DNA of 64,000 bases from Gammaproteobacteria bacterium (GCA_018815245.1 JAHIXK010000002.1:248001-312000), one strand, 5' to 3'; positions 29,189-37,762 are shown, counted from the stretch's first letter. Notes: generated by a model not told the origin, from the letters alone. Numbers and translations: made by a program.

Positions 29189-30064
29189 CTAAAAATGACT
29201 GAGGTCTTGTTGATGCATCTCGAATGCAAACTCGACTTCGTTCACGTGTTGCCAGGAACTTTGACCTTTGGCTTGCTTGCGTGAAAGCTCGATCCGGTAA
29301 TCGTAACGATCAGGGCGATACAAGCCCTTCAACACCTGCACGGGCCTGCCGTTTTCATCGTAAGCAACACGGGAAATGGCCAGCAACGGCGCGCCCACTG
29401 GCACCCCCAAGGCATACGCAACCGAGGCATCAGCAAGCCGCGCGGAAATTGTTTGGCGTGCCTTGGCTACCTTGACACCAGCTTCCTCAAGCAACACCAG
29501 AATTGGAAACTCCCGCAACCTGCGACGGCAAATTCGGCCTGACAAATCCTGGGGAATGAAGCTGGTCAGGTGGGCCACCGGCTGACCATCCAGCTGACGA
29601 ATCCTGATCAGTTTTTCGACAATTGCGTCACTGGGCAAGTGCAACAATGTGGCAATGTCGGGTGGAGGAAGAATTCGTTTGGAAGTGATTAACTGAAGGT
29701 CGGAGGAATCTCCACTGGCTTGAAGGCGCATGGCCGAGGCACTGAGTAACTGGCTTTGGCCGACCAAGGAACTGCGCGACTCCGTTCGAGGTTTCACAAA
29801 AGTACCCTTTCCGCGCCCCCTGGCCACCAAGCCCTCTTTCACGAGATCTTGCAATGCGCGCCGCATCGTCACCCTCGACACATTGAACTGTTCAGCCAAC
29901 ACCAACTCACCGGGAAGCGGCTTGGCATCGTAATGACCTTCAATAATGCGTTCACGCAAAATCAGGTAAATCTGGTGATACAGGGGCACAACCTGATTCG
30001 GGTCAAGTTTGCTGTCCCCGAAGTTTGATTCTTCTGGCGACACTGAGGGAAACTGAATGTCCAT
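29189..30064 (-). CDS. GntR family regulator with UTRA domain
   Basis: The 291 residues consist of an N-terminal extension, a winged-helix domain (about 25-95) with NVSRVTMRRALQDLVKEGLVARGRGKGTFV, and a C-terminal UTRA ligand-binding domain (about 120-270; EKLIRIRQLDGQPVAHLTSFIP). HutC-subfamily proteins sense small metabolites. It lies immediately downstream of the tctCBA operon on the same strand, beyond a terminator, so it may respond to the transported carboxylate; this is inference from position. Confidence 0.9.
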   Translation of the reverse strand: MDIQFPSVSPEESNFGDSKLDPNQVVPLYHQIYLILRERIIEGHYDAKPLPGELVLAEQFNVSRVTMRRALQDLVKEGLVARGRGKGTFVKPRTESRSSLVGQSQLLSASAMRLQASGDSSDLQLITSKRILPPPDIATLLHLPSDAIVEKLIRIRQLDGQPVAHLTSFIPQDLSGRICRRRLREFPILVLLEEAGVKVAKARQTISARLADASVAYALGVPVGAPLLAISRVAYDENGRPVQVLKGLYRPDRYDYRIELSRKQAKGQSSWQHVNEVEFAFEMHQQDLSHF

Positions 30065-30136
30065 TCTTGCTATCCAACCGCTGCTGAGCTACTGCATGGA
30101 TAATACAACACAATGCAACACAATTCATACCGCAGC

Positions 30137-30173
30137 AAAAAGGGCTGCCGAAACATTCATTTCAGCAGCCCCC
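30137..30173 (-). terminator. Rho-independent terminator after tctA
   Basis: Read on the minus strand: GGGCTGC, an inner GAAA/TTTC extension, GCAGCCC, then UUUUU. The seven-base GC-rich stem plus extension lies about 30 bases past the tctA stop and closes the tctCBA operon. Confidence 0.85.
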
Positions 30174-30202
30174 CGCAGACAGTTTTTATTAAACCTGCCT
30201 TT

Positions 30203-31705
30203 TTATTCCTCGTGAAAAGCCTCTTCACGCTTTTTCTGGATTGAAGGCAGGAACACCACAATCAATGCAATGACGGCAATTGCCAGCATGGTTGCACTAA
30301 TGGGGCGCGTGACCAATACAGTGACGTCACCGCGGGACAACAACAATGCCCTGCGCAGGTATTCTTCCATCATGGGACCAAGAATGAAGCCCAACAAAAG
30401 CGGTGCAGGTTCGCACTTCAACTTGGAGAAGATATAACCCAACACACCGAAGCCAGCCAACAAGTAGATGTCAAAAACCTTGTTGCCCAAACTGAACGCA
30501 CCGATACAGCAGAACACCAGAATGGCGGGGTACAGGAAGTGATAAGGCACCGAGATCATTTTGACCCAAATACCAATCAAAGGCAGGTTTAACACAACCA
30601 GGAACAGGTTCCCGATCCACATGGACACGATAATGCCCCAAAACAGGGTTGGCTGTTCTGTCATCACCGCGGGTCCTGGCGTAATACCCTGGATGATCAT
30701 GGCTCCGATCATCAAGGCCATCACCGGATTGGAAGGAATGCCAAGTGTCAACAATGGGATGAACGATGTTTGTGCGCCCGCATTGTTGGCAGACTCCGGG
30801 CCGGCCACGCCTTCGATCGCGCCCTTGCCAAACTGCTCGGGTGTTTTCGAAATTTTCTTCTCAATTGAATAGGAGGCAAAAGAAGCCAGCATGGCACCAC
30901 CGCCGGGCAAGATACCCAGCAACGAACCCAGACCTGTGCCTCGAATAATTGGCCAGGCCATTCGTTTGAAGTCCTCTTTGTTGGGCATCAATCCATGAAC
31001 CTTGGCAACCATCGCAGAGCGAAGGTGCTCCTCTTCGAGGTTCTTGATGATTTCACCCAAACCAAACATGCCCATGGCAAGAATCACGAAGTTGATACCT
31101 TCGGCCATGTAGGGAGTTTCAAAGGTGTACCGCTCAAGCCCGGAATTCACGTCAGTACCGGCCATGCCCAACAGCAAACCAAGCACAATCATGCCGAGCG
31201 CCTGAAGCAACGAGCCACTGGCCAAAACCACAGAGGCAACCAGACCAACAACCATCAGGGAAAAGTATTCTGCTGCGCCGAATTGCAAGGCGATGTCCGC
31301 CAAAGGAGGCGCAAACAAAGCCAACAACAATGTAGCAACTGTGCCCGCAAAAAACGAACCTATTGCAGCAGTGGCCAGCGCCTTTCCAGCCCTGCCCTGT
31401 TTGGCCATTTGATAGCCGTCCAGCGCCGTGACTACCGAGGACGATTCACCTGGCAGGTTAACAAGAATGGCTGTGGTAGAACCCCCGTACTGTGCGCCGT
31501 AATAAATGCCGGACAACATGATGAGCGAGGACACTGGGGGCAACCCGAAGGTGATTGGCAACAACATTGCTATGGTTGCCGTGGGACCCAAACCAGGCAA
31601 CACGCCAATGGCTGTTCCCAAAAACACACCGACCAAGCAGAAAAACAGGTTGTTGAGCGTGAGTGCTGTTTCCAGACCCAGAGATAAATTAGAAAGAAGT
31701 TCCAT
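30203..31705 (-). CDS. tctA: Tripartite tricarboxylate transporter large permease TctA
   Basis: The large membrane subunit (500 residues, about 11-12 helices) of a TctCBA secondary transporter for tricarboxylates or similar acids. The N-terminal duplicated motif GVLPGLGPTATIAMLLPITFGLPP is diagnostic, as are YGGSTTAILVNLPGESSSVVTALDGYQMAKQGRAG and LGILPGGGAMLASFASY. The ATG at 31705 lies two bases after the tctB stop. A TTG at 31723 is also open but overlaps tctB. The substrate cannot be told from sequence. Confidence 0.95.
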   Translation of the reverse strand: MELLSNLSLGLETALTLNNLFFCLVGVFLGTAIGVLPGLGPTATIAMLLPITFGLPPVSSLIMLSGIYYGAQYGGSTTAILVNLPGESSSVVTALDGYQMAKQGRAGKALATAAIGSFFAGTVATLLLALFAPPLADIALQFGAAEYFSLMVVGLVASVVLASGSLLQALGMIVLGLLLGMAGTDVNSGLERYTFETPYMAEGINFVILAMGMFGLGEIIKNLEEEHLRSAMVAKVHGLMPNKEDFKRMAWPIIRGTGLGSLLGILPGGGAMLASFASYSIEKKISKTPEQFGKGAIEGVAGPESANNAGAQTSFIPLLTLGIPSNPVMALMIGAMIIQGITPGPAVMTEQPTLFWGIIVSMWIGNLFLVVLNLPLIGIWVKMISVPYHFLYPAILVFCCIGAFSLGNKVFDIYLLAGFGVLGYIFSKLKCEPAPLLLGFILGPMMEEYLRRALLLSRGDVTVLVTRPISATMLAIAVIALIVVFLPSIQKKREEAFHEE

Positions 31706-31707
31706 GA

Positions 31708-32160
31708 TTACATTCCAAACCAAGACCCGAAGATGGGCAATGGAATTCCTAGACCTTTGACAAACAACAGGCTACAAAAAATTGATGAAGCCAATGCAAT
31801 GCCAAGGGTGAACTTCCAGTTGAAAAATTTGCTACCCATTGCTGAAATGGCAAAAACCAGTATTACCGCTATGGCAAACCCAGCCCCTTCAACCACCAAG
31901 GCAAAGGCAACAATTGAAACGGTTACATATAGAATTTTCGATACGGCAAAACCTTCTAGCGGTTCGCCTTCAACAATGAACGATCGAATCAGTGAAATTG
32001 ATCCGATCAATATGAGCAAACCACTTAGTACAATCGGAAAATAGCCGGGGCCCATGCTTACCGCAGTACCCATTTCATAGTCCTTGGCCATATACAAAGC
32101 TGCTGCACCAATAAAGAGGTACAGCAGCCCGGCCCAAAAGTCGCGTAAATCTTTTGGCAT
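31708..32160 (-). CDS. tctB: Tripartite tricarboxylate transporter small permease TctB
   Basis: A 150-residue small membrane subunit with four predicted helices. The N-terminal LRDFWAGLLYLFIGAAALYMAKDYEMGTAVSMGPGYFPIVLSGLLI carries the usual GPGYFP motif of TctB (DUF1468). It lies between tctC and tctA. Its last codons contain the ribosome-binding region for tctA. Confidence 0.93.
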   Translation of the reverse strand: MPKDLRDFWAGLLYLFIGAAALYMAKDYEMGTAVSMGPGYFPIVLSGLLILIGSISLIRSFIVEGEPLEGFAVSKILYVTVSIVAFALVVEGAGFAIAVILVFAISAMGSKFFNWKFTLGIALASSIFCSLLFVKGLGIPLPIFGSWFGM

Positions 32161-32182
32161 TTTTATTAGTCTCTGTTACAAA

Positions 32183-33160
32183 TTAGTCAGCGTACTGACC
32201 TGCTTTGTCGATAATCGGCTTCCAACGTGCAATTTCAGAATCCAGGTGCTTGCGATGAGCCTCGGGGGTGGCCATTTCGGCAGAAACAGGTTCTGTGCCA
32301 AGCTCGGCGAAACGCGCAATCACTGCAGGGTCCTTCAACGCAACATTCAACGCTTTGTTCAAACGATCAACGATGGGTTTTGGTGTGCCTTTGGGGGCAT
32401 ACAAGCCGTGCCAAACACCCACTTCAAAGCCGGGCAGGCCAGATTTGTCGAGCGTAGGTAGATCAGGCAGTGAAGCAACCGGCTTTTTGGTGGTGACCGC
32501 ATAACCCTTGATTTTTCCGCCTTTGATCTGGCTTGTGGTGTTCGTGGTTTGATCACACATGAAATCAACCTGACCACCCAGCAAATCGTTCATGGCTGGA
32601 CCTGTGCCTTTGTAAGGAACTGTGGTCAGGTCAACGCCTACCGCAGTCTGGAACAACATGCCGCACAGGTGAGAAGCCGAACCAACACCCGCATTGGCGT
32701 AAGTTACCTTTTCTTTGTTGGCCTTGATGTAGGCCAGCAATTCCTGCATGTTCTTCGCTGGCATGTTGCCGCGCGCAACAATGGTCATTGGCACATCAGT
32801 GACCAAACCGATTGTTTCAAAGTCGCTGGATGCGTTGTAAGACAGCTTGCGATACAGCGAAGGCGCTGTGGATTGGCCAATGTGGTGCAGAAAAATGTTG
32901 TAACCGTCAGCTGGGGAACGGGCAGCCTTGCCAGCTGCCAGTGTGCCGCCAGCGCCACCCAGGTTTTCTACAATCACCTGTTGACCAAGGTCTTTGGACA
33001 TGGATTGAGCGATCAAACGACCTACCGTGTCAGTGGGACCACCCGCAGCAAATGGAATCAGCATGGTGACAACTTTGGATGGATATGGGTCAGCAGCTTG
33101 CACTGAACCCATCAGGCCCAACAGGGCTACTGCCAAAACGGATTTAATCGATTTCTTCAC
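32183..33160 (-). CDS. tctC: Tripartite tricarboxylate transporter receptor TctC (Bug family)
   Basis: A periplasmic solute receptor of 325 residues. The signal peptide is (M)KKSIKSVLAVALLGLMGSVQA, cleaved before ADPYPSK. The Bug-family signature PFAAGGPTDTVGRLIAQSMSKDLGQQVIVENLGGAGG follows. Such receptors are greatly expanded in betaproteobacteria and bind carboxylated small molecules. The start is GTG 33160 with AAGGAG at ideal spacing; the frame upstream to 33409 is AT-rich leader and not coding. It is the first gene of the tctCBA operon. Confidence 0.95.
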   Translation of the reverse strand: MKKSIKSVLAVALLGLMGSVQAADPYPSKVVTMLIPFAAGGPTDTVGRLIAQSMSKDLGQQVIVENLGGAGGTLAAGKAARSPADGYNIFLHHIGQSTAPSLYRKLSYNASSDFETIGLVTDVPMTIVARGNMPAKNMQELLAYIKANKEKVTYANAGVGSASHLCGMLFQTAVGVDLTTVPYKGTGPAMNDLLGGQVDFMCDQTTNTTSQIKGGKIKGYAVTTKKPVASLPDLPTLDKSGLPGFEVGVWHGLYAPKGTPKPIVDRLNKALNVALKDPAVIARFAELGTEPVSAEMATPEAHRKHLDSEIARWKPIIDKAGQYAD

Positions 33161-33530
33161 GGAACTCTCCTTGTGATTGGTATCTATCGTCGACTGCCAA
33201 AGTTTTTTATTATTAAATTCCACACAAACCAGTGCGGGTGGATGGAGTATCGACACGTGGGATAGGTGCGGCAATTGTGGTTTTCCATATACGCAGAAAC
33301 CACAAGGAGACGCACGCTCAAGGCAATTGAAATCAAAATTCGAACAGCAACAAATCCAATCCGAAACGAATGATTTAAAAAAAGAATTAATTATCTTTAT
33401 AAAAAGCACTCAGAAGCAATATTCCTTCCAAATTAGTTCATAAATCGATATTAATTTTTGGCAGGATTTGCTGTGAAACAAAACTGGCTTGTAAGAAATT
33501 GACATGAATTTCGATTGAAAGCCATGTGAA
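33161..33530 (-). other. AT-rich 370-base gap upstream of tctC
   Basis: No convincing gene. A plus-strand frame of 88 codons (33177-33443) lacks a ribosome site and looks random. The stretch around 33350-33440 is much richer in A/T than its surroundings. It should hold the tctC promoter and a long leader. Confidence 0.5.
33390..33419 (-). promoter_or_regulatory. Candidate promoter of tctCBA
   Basis: On the minus strand TTGCTT (33419-33414), an 18-base spacer, then GATAAT (33395-33390). If used, the leader before the tctC GTG would be over 220 bases. The call is tentative. Confidence 0.3.
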
Positions 33531-33818
33531 TTATTTTTTGACTTGCGTATCAAGCCATTCATTCAGCGCTGTGGCCACCAGTAAATTGATGCCGCCCTCG
33601 TGATTTAACGCCTGGTCGCGCAGGCGATTTACCAATTCGGCAGGCAAACGATAATTCACGGAAACCAGTTTGCTGGCAGGGATAGTGGCTGCGCGTTCGC
33701 GTTTGCTGGATGCGGCTTTGGAGGCTTGACCAAACCGGTCAGGAAGACTTTCAGATTTCAGGGAACCGTCGAGCTTTTTGGCCATGTTTTTGGCCATATC
33801 AGTGGATTTAAGCGCCAT
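33531..33818 (-). CDS. Small RHH-like protein
   Basis: A 95-residue protein. The C-terminal half SVNYRLPAELVNRLRDQALNHEGGINLLVATALNEWLDTQ has the strand-helix-helix pattern of ribbon-helix-helix (Arc/MetJ/ParD-like) DNA-binding domains. The N-terminal half is basic and low-complexity, perhaps disordered. I see no toxin or partition partner beside it. ATG 33818 is preceded by AGGA; the frame extending to 33893 is less protein-like. It lies downstream of the GlsB gene on the same strand. The function is unknown. Confidence 0.65.
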   Translation of the reverse strand: MALKSTDMAKNMAKKLDGSLKSESLPDRFGQASKAASSKRERAATIPASKLVSVNYRLPAELVNRLRDQALNHEGGINLLVATALNEWLDTQVKK

Positions 33819-33902
33819 GTTGATCCTGGGGAATTTGGCTGATCGGGAGCGAAGTATAGCGCCAAACTGCGCCCCCGAGTGAACTGGCTGCAATGCCCTG
33901 GA

Positions 33903-34148
33903 TCAAGCCCGCTTGATGAAGCGAATCAGCACCAACAGCACAATGGCACCAATGGTTGCCACGACAATGCTGCCAATCAATCCCCCTCCGCTGGAAACAC
34001 CCAATGAGTTGAAGATATAACCACCGACAAAGGCACCGATCACCCCAACGACCAAATCACCCAGCAGGCCAAAGCCTCCGCCTTTCACCAACAGGCCGGC
34101 CAACCAGCCGGCAACGATGCCAACAATCAGAAAGACCAATAGACTCAT
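33903..34148 (-). CDS. GlsB/YeaQ/YmgE family stress-response membrane protein
   Basis: An 81-residue protein that is almost entirely membrane helices: LLVFLIVGIVAGWLAGLLVKGGGFGLLGDLVVGVIGAFVGGYIF and a third helix, ending RFIKRA. Gly-rich transglycosylase-associated proteins of this kind are induced by envelope or acid stress; the molecular role is unsettled. ATG 34148 has AGGAG at good spacing. It follows the DUF2007 gene by ten bases. Confidence 0.92.
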   Translation of the reverse strand: MSLLVFLIVGIVAGWLAGLLVKGGGFGLLGDLVVGVIGAFVGGYIFNSLGVSSGGGLIGSIVVATIGAIVLLVLIRFIKRA

Positions 34149-34158
34149 TATTTCTCTC

Positions 34159-34419
34159 CTAAAAGGAAGGGGCAAACCATTTGGACGTTACCAATTCAGT
34201 TTGGCAATTGTCTGCTTTTTCGTAATCGGTAATTAAAGCAGCTGCTTGATCAAAGTCTTGAGGCGACACAAAAACATTCGCAATACCGGTGGGTGAAATG
34301 TCTCCCACCGCGCCTTGCAAAAAATAGCCACCGACGTAGGTCTGAATTTCGCAGGCATTGAGCATGCCCGCAACAATATGTGCTTCGATGATGTTGCTGG
34401 CCTTGAATACGATCTCCAT
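34159..34419 (-). CDS. DUF2007 family putative signal-transducing protein
   Basis: An 86-residue protein. KASNIIEAHIVAGMLNACEIQTYVGGYFLQGAVGDISPTGIANVFVSPQDFDQAAALI is the DUF2007 fold, similar to a small ferredoxin-like domain; such domains often sit beside membrane or zinc-ribbon segments and bind unknown ligands. It lies immediately before the GlsB-like gene on the same strand, so the two are probably expressed together. Confidence 0.85.
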   Translation of the reverse strand: MEIVFKASNIIEAHIVAGMLNACEIQTYVGGYFLQGAVGDISPTGIANVFVSPQDFDQAAALITDYEKADNCQTELVTSKWFAPSF

Positions 34420-34485
34420 GGTGTCCCCCTTTGATCCTAGCCTAAACCAATTTCAGCCACGCAGGGGAAATGATCAGCCCAGACC

Positions 34486-36054
34486 TTACTGTGCCGACAC
34501 CCGAAGAACCCTTCCATCGGCGTTGTCGGTCAGCAGATAAATGGCGCCATCTGGCCCGGTTCGAATGTCGCGAATTCGTTCGCCCACTTCCTTGAACAGC
34601 ACGTCAACCTCGGCGGCCTTGTTGCCTTTCAACACCACACGGCTGACTTGCTTCGCTTTTAAAGCACCCACCAGCAAACTGCCTTTCCACTGGGGAAACA
34701 TGTCGCCGTTGTACACGGTGATACCGGAAGGTGCAATGGAAGGCACCCAGTAAATGGCGGGCTGTTGTGTGCCTTCGTATTCGTTGTACGGCGAAATTTG
34801 TGCGCCGGAATAATCGATGCCGTAAGTGGCTTTGGGCCAGCCGTAGTTGATACCGGGAGTGATCACGTTGACTTCGTCGCCACCGCGCGGGCCGTGTTCA
34901 TGAGAAATCAACTGCTTGGTGGCGGCATCGTAAGCCAGGCCTTGTACATTGCGATGGCCGTAGCTGTAAATTTCAGGTTTGGCCCCAGGTTTGCCCACAA
35001 ACGGATTGTTTTTGGGTACGGAACCATCTGCATTGATGCGAACAATTTTGCCGAGATGGTTGGACAGGTTTTGCGCCTCCTCCCGATAACTGTAGCCATC
35101 GCCCAGCGTGATGACCAATGTGTTGTCGGGCAACCAGACCAGGCGGCCGCCAAAGTGGGCACTGCCAGATTTCGCCATTTGGGAACGGAATATTTCCTTG
35201 ACGCTTTCCAGGCCATTGGCGCCCAGCGTGGCACTGGACACGCAGGTGTGGTTTGCACTGCGGTTGCCACAGGCGTAGCTCAGGAAAATTTGCTGACTTT
35301 GTGCAAAGTCGGTGGCGGGCAATACGTCGAACAAACCCGCCTGCCCACTGTAAAAAACCTGCGGCACGCCGCTCAAGGGCTTGGCCTGAAGCTTGCCATC
35401 GGTGCCAAGCAAACGTAGGCGGCCTGGTTTTTCGGTGATCAAGGCCCGGCCATCGGGCAAGAACGCCATGGACCAAGGGCTTTCAAGCCCTTCAACGACG
35501 GTTTCAATTTTGTAAGGCTTGCTGCCTTGTGCAATTGCGTCGCCTTGGGGCAATGCCAGCCCGACCCCAAGCAACAGCGCCAACGCCGGCATACCAACAG
35601 CTTTGCCCGGTTTTGACAATTTGGCGAAAACCAGGCCAGAAACGGCAGCGGCGGCGAGCATGGACAACATGCCACCCACAGTTCGGGTGGAGGCAATAAG
35701 TACTGGCATTGGTGCAAACATGTCGACCACTTTGAAAGTTAACCACAGGCCCAAGGCGGCTCCAAATGTGCACCAGAAAGTGCGCCATATGGCTGCGGTA
35801 AATCGTGTGAAAAGCAATGCAACGGCCTGAGACGCCACAAAACTGCCTCCGAAAAGGACTGCGTACACCGGCGAGAAGTTCCCGAGATCGTGAAAACTGC
35901 TTGCAATGCGGGTTTGCAGATCAATAACAACACCAAGGTTTTGAAGCGCCAACAGGTTGATTTGGGTTTGAACAAGGGTTCCAGAAACCACACCGATCAG
36001 CAGTGCGATCAGGAAGGATGCAAGGGTTGTTCGCATGCGCGTGGGGCGATTCAT
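34486..36054 (-). CDS. PQQ-dependent aldose sugar dehydrogenase with N-terminal membrane domain
   Basis: A 522-residue fusion. The C-terminal part, from about residue 180, is a glucose/sorbosone (Asd/YliI-type) beta-propeller. It contains ESPWSMAFLPDGRALITEKPGRL, LGDGYSYREEAQNLSNHLGKIVRI, YSYGHRNVQGLAYD, EHGPRGGDEVN and NYGWP, segments expected around the PQQ and calcium site. It would oxidise aldoses in the periplasm and pass electrons to the respiratory chain. The unusual N-terminal part has four to five hydrophobic helices (about 11-27, 62-82, 93-112, 125-144, 153-170) instead of a simple signal peptide. ATG 36054 lies 16 bases past the upstream thioesterase stop; frames further up overlap that gene. 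Confidence 0.88.
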   Translation of the reverse strand: MNRPTRMRTTLASFLIALLIGVVSGTLVQTQINLLALQNLGVVIDLQTRIASSFHDLGNFSPVYAVLFGGSFVASQAVALLFTRFTAAIWRTFWCTFGAALGLWLTFKVVDMFAPMPVLIASTRTVGGMLSMLAAAAVSGLVFAKLSKPGKAVGMPALALLLGVGLALPQGDAIAQGSKPYKIETVVEGLESPWSMAFLPDGRALITEKPGRLRLLGTDGKLQAKPLSGVPQVFYSGQAGLFDVLPATDFAQSQQIFLSYACGNRSANHTCVSSATLGANGLESVKEIFRSQMAKSGSAHFGGRLVWLPDNTLVITLGDGYSYREEAQNLSNHLGKIVRINADGSVPKNNPFVGKPGAKPEIYSYGHRNVQGLAYDAATKQLISHEHGPRGGDEVNVITPGINYGWPKATYGIDYSGAQISPYNEYEGTQQPAIYWVPSIAPSGITVYNGDMFPQWKGSLLVGALKAKQVSRVVLKGNKAAEVDVLFKEVGERIRDIRTGPDGAIYLLTDNADGRVLRVSAQ

Positions 36055-36070
36055 CACAAGGGGCTTCCCG

Positions 36071-36871
36071 TCAACCGTAAACCGCAACCACTTGGTAACC
36101 CAGCGAGGCCAGGCGACCTTCGGGTGTCCACAGTTTGGCACTTTGATTAACGTAACCATCGGCGCCTGCCTTGGTTTCCATGTCGATCTGAAACCAGCCA
36201 TCGCTGTTGGTGTCTGCGGGCAAAGGCGGCAATTCCAACGACCATGAGACAGAGCTTGCCATGACCGGCCCTTTGAAATGGCTTAAACACGGCGTGGGTG
36301 GGCCATCGCTGAGCATCACAATCAATACTTCGGGGCTGAGGTTTTTGTCGAGTGCACGGATATAAATACCGCTTTCCCAAAACGGATTGCCCATGTAGGG
36401 AATGCTGCCCACAGCCCAGCGCATTTCAACATGCTGCAAAAAATTGGGCGTAATTTTCGGAATGAATGGCAAGGCGGGAAGGTCGTCCACAGCTTTGGGC
36501 AAAGGTGTGTGTTCGGGCGTCAACACCGGCAAGGCGGTTTCGCGCGGTGCACCAAACACGCCCACCACCAAACCGGCCAGGGTTTCATCGCTGTAAATTT
36601 CACACTGAACCTGACTGACACTTTTTCCCTGCCGAAGCAGGCGCGTGCGGTACACCACATCCCCCGCGGGCACAGGGCCCACGAAATTGGTTTGCAGTGC
36701 GCGCAACGGCATGTCGATACCCAAGGTGTCGCGCATGGCCACCACCGCCAAAGCAGACAGAAAGCCGCCAAACATGGTGCGGCCCTGCGTCCAGTCATCA
36801 GTGGCAGTGAAGGTGACTGTGTCACCTTGCAATCTGCGGTTGGATAAAATTTCGGATAGTGCGACGGTCAT
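36071..36871 (-). CDS. Acyl-CoA thioesterase, double-hotdog (TesB-like) family
   Basis: A 266-residue protein with two fused hotdog halves. FTATDDWTQGRTMFGGFLSALAVVAM is the first-half active-site helix, and LRALQTNFVGPVPAGDVVYRTRLLRQGKSVSQVQCEIY is the matching sheet. The second half ends AKLWTPEGRLASLGYQVVAVY. It probably cleaves medium acyl-CoAs in the cytosol. It lies between the enoyl-CoA hydratase and the PQQ dehydrogenase on the same strand, so it may belong to the lipid catabolic set to the right. Confidence 0.88.
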   Translation of the reverse strand: MTVALSEILSNRRLQGDTVTFTATDDWTQGRTMFGGFLSALAVVAMRDTLGIDMPLRALQTNFVGPVPAGDVVYRTRLLRQGKSVSQVQCEIYSDETLAGLVVGVFGAPRETALPVLTPEHTPLPKAVDDLPALPFIPKITPNFLQHVEMRWAVGSIPYMGNPFWESGIYIRALDKNLSPEVLIVMLSDGPPTPCLSHFKGPVMASSVSWSLELPPLPADTNSDGWFQIDMETKAGADGYVNQSAKLWTPEGRLASLGYQVVAVYG

Positions 36872-36933
36872 GCTGAACCTTTAGAAATGGCCAAGCCTTG
36901 CAGGTTAAACCCGCAGGCTTGCACCGAACTGAA

Positions 36934-37692
36934 TTACTGCTTGAAGTTGGGTGCGCGTTTTTCACCAAACGCCGCGAAGGCTTCCTGGGCTGGGGCCTGC
37001 GGAATCATGTTCATGAAAAGATGCCCTTCTTCTGCCATTTTTTCTGAAATTGCAGACTTGTTCACAGACTTCATCAAGCGCTTGGTGGCCAGCAGGCTGG
37101 CCAGCGGCAAATCAAGCAGCTTTTTCACCTGGGCCTGCACGTGGGCCTCCAGTGTTTCGGGCTCCAGGACATTAGAAACAATGCCCGTGTCGTAGGCTTT
37201 CAGGGCAGTGAACATATCGCCCAGCAACAGCAGTTCAGCGGCTTTTTGATAACCCGCTGAAATGGGCAACAACAGACTTGATGCGGCTTCAGGACACAAG
37301 CCCAATTTTACGAAGGGCATGGAGAACCTGGCTGTGCTGGCGGCATACACCAGGTCGCAGTGCAGCAGCACGGTGGTGCCAATGCCAATGGCCAAGCCTT
37401 GAACCTGCGCCACCACGGGCTTGGGAAACACGGAAATCAATCGCAGAAAGCGAAATACAGGCGCGTCCAGTGTGGTGGGTGGATTGTTCAGAAAATCGCC
37501 CAGGTCGTTGCCTGCAGAGAAGCAGCCTTCATGGCCTTTGAGCAACACCACTTTGACTGCGCTGCTGTGGGTGGCATCACGAAACGCATCGGCCAGCGCG
37601 GTGTACATGGCGTTGGTGAATGAGTTTTTCCGTTCTGGCCGGTTGATGGTGATGGTCATCAGGCCGTTGTTGATTTCTGTTTGGATGTCCAT
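36934..37692 (-). CDS. Enoyl-CoA hydratase/isomerase family protein
   Basis: A 252-residue crotonase-fold enzyme. INNGLMTITINRPERKNSFTNAMY and LKGHEGCFSAGNDLGDFL form the CoA-binding and first oxyanion part, and QGLAIGIGTTVLLHCDLVYA the second. PFVKLGLCPEAASSLLLP carries the catalytic-glutamate region; here the second acid is replaced by the CPEAAS pattern common to isomerase-type members. It could be a 2-enoyl-CoA hydratase or a delta3-delta2 isomerase. It starts a minus-strand group with the thioesterase. Confidence 0.9.
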   Translation of the reverse strand: MDIQTEINNGLMTITINRPERKNSFTNAMYTALADAFRDATHSSAVKVVLLKGHEGCFSAGNDLGDFLNNPPTTLDAPVFRFLRLISVFPKPVVAQVQGLAIGIGTTVLLHCDLVYAASTARFSMPFVKLGLCPEAASSLLLPISAGYQKAAELLLLGDMFTALKAYDTGIVSNVLEPETLEAHVQAQVKKLLDLPLASLLATKRLMKSVNKSAISEKMAEEGHLFMNMIPQAPAQEAFAAFGEKRAPNFKQ

Positions 37693-37709
37693 GTGTACTC
37701 GAAAGATTT

Positions 37710-37739
37710 TATGTATGGCTACATATTACACAGAGTCAA
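37710..37739 (-). promoter_or_regulatory. Candidate sigma-70 promoter of the enoyl-CoA hydratase gene
   Basis: On the minus strand TTGACT (37739-37734), an 18-base spacer, TACATA (37715-37710), 18 bases before the ATG. A palindromic site lies immediately upstream of the -35. Confidence 0.45.
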
Positions 37740-37746
37740 CCGGAAA

Positions 37747-37762
37747 GTGACCGACCGGTAAC
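37747..37762. promoter_or_regulatory. Candidate operator upstream of the enoyl-CoA hydratase gene
   Basis: GTGACCGACCGGTAAC: seven-base inverted half-sites around two central bases, with one mismatched pair. The left half shares ACCGA with the operators at 43024 and 47563, suggesting a TetR-type regulator of acyl-CoA genes. Confidence 0.4.

Noticed and set aside
33177-33443. Plus-strand open frame of 88 codons in the tctC upstream gap
   Set aside because: No ribosome site, random-looking sequence, and it crosses the region where the tctC promoter must lie.
33531-33818. Toxin-antitoxin module with the RHH-like protein as antitoxin
   Set aside because: No toxin-like open frame overlaps or adjoins it; the neighbours are a GlsB-type membrane protein gene and the tctC leader.
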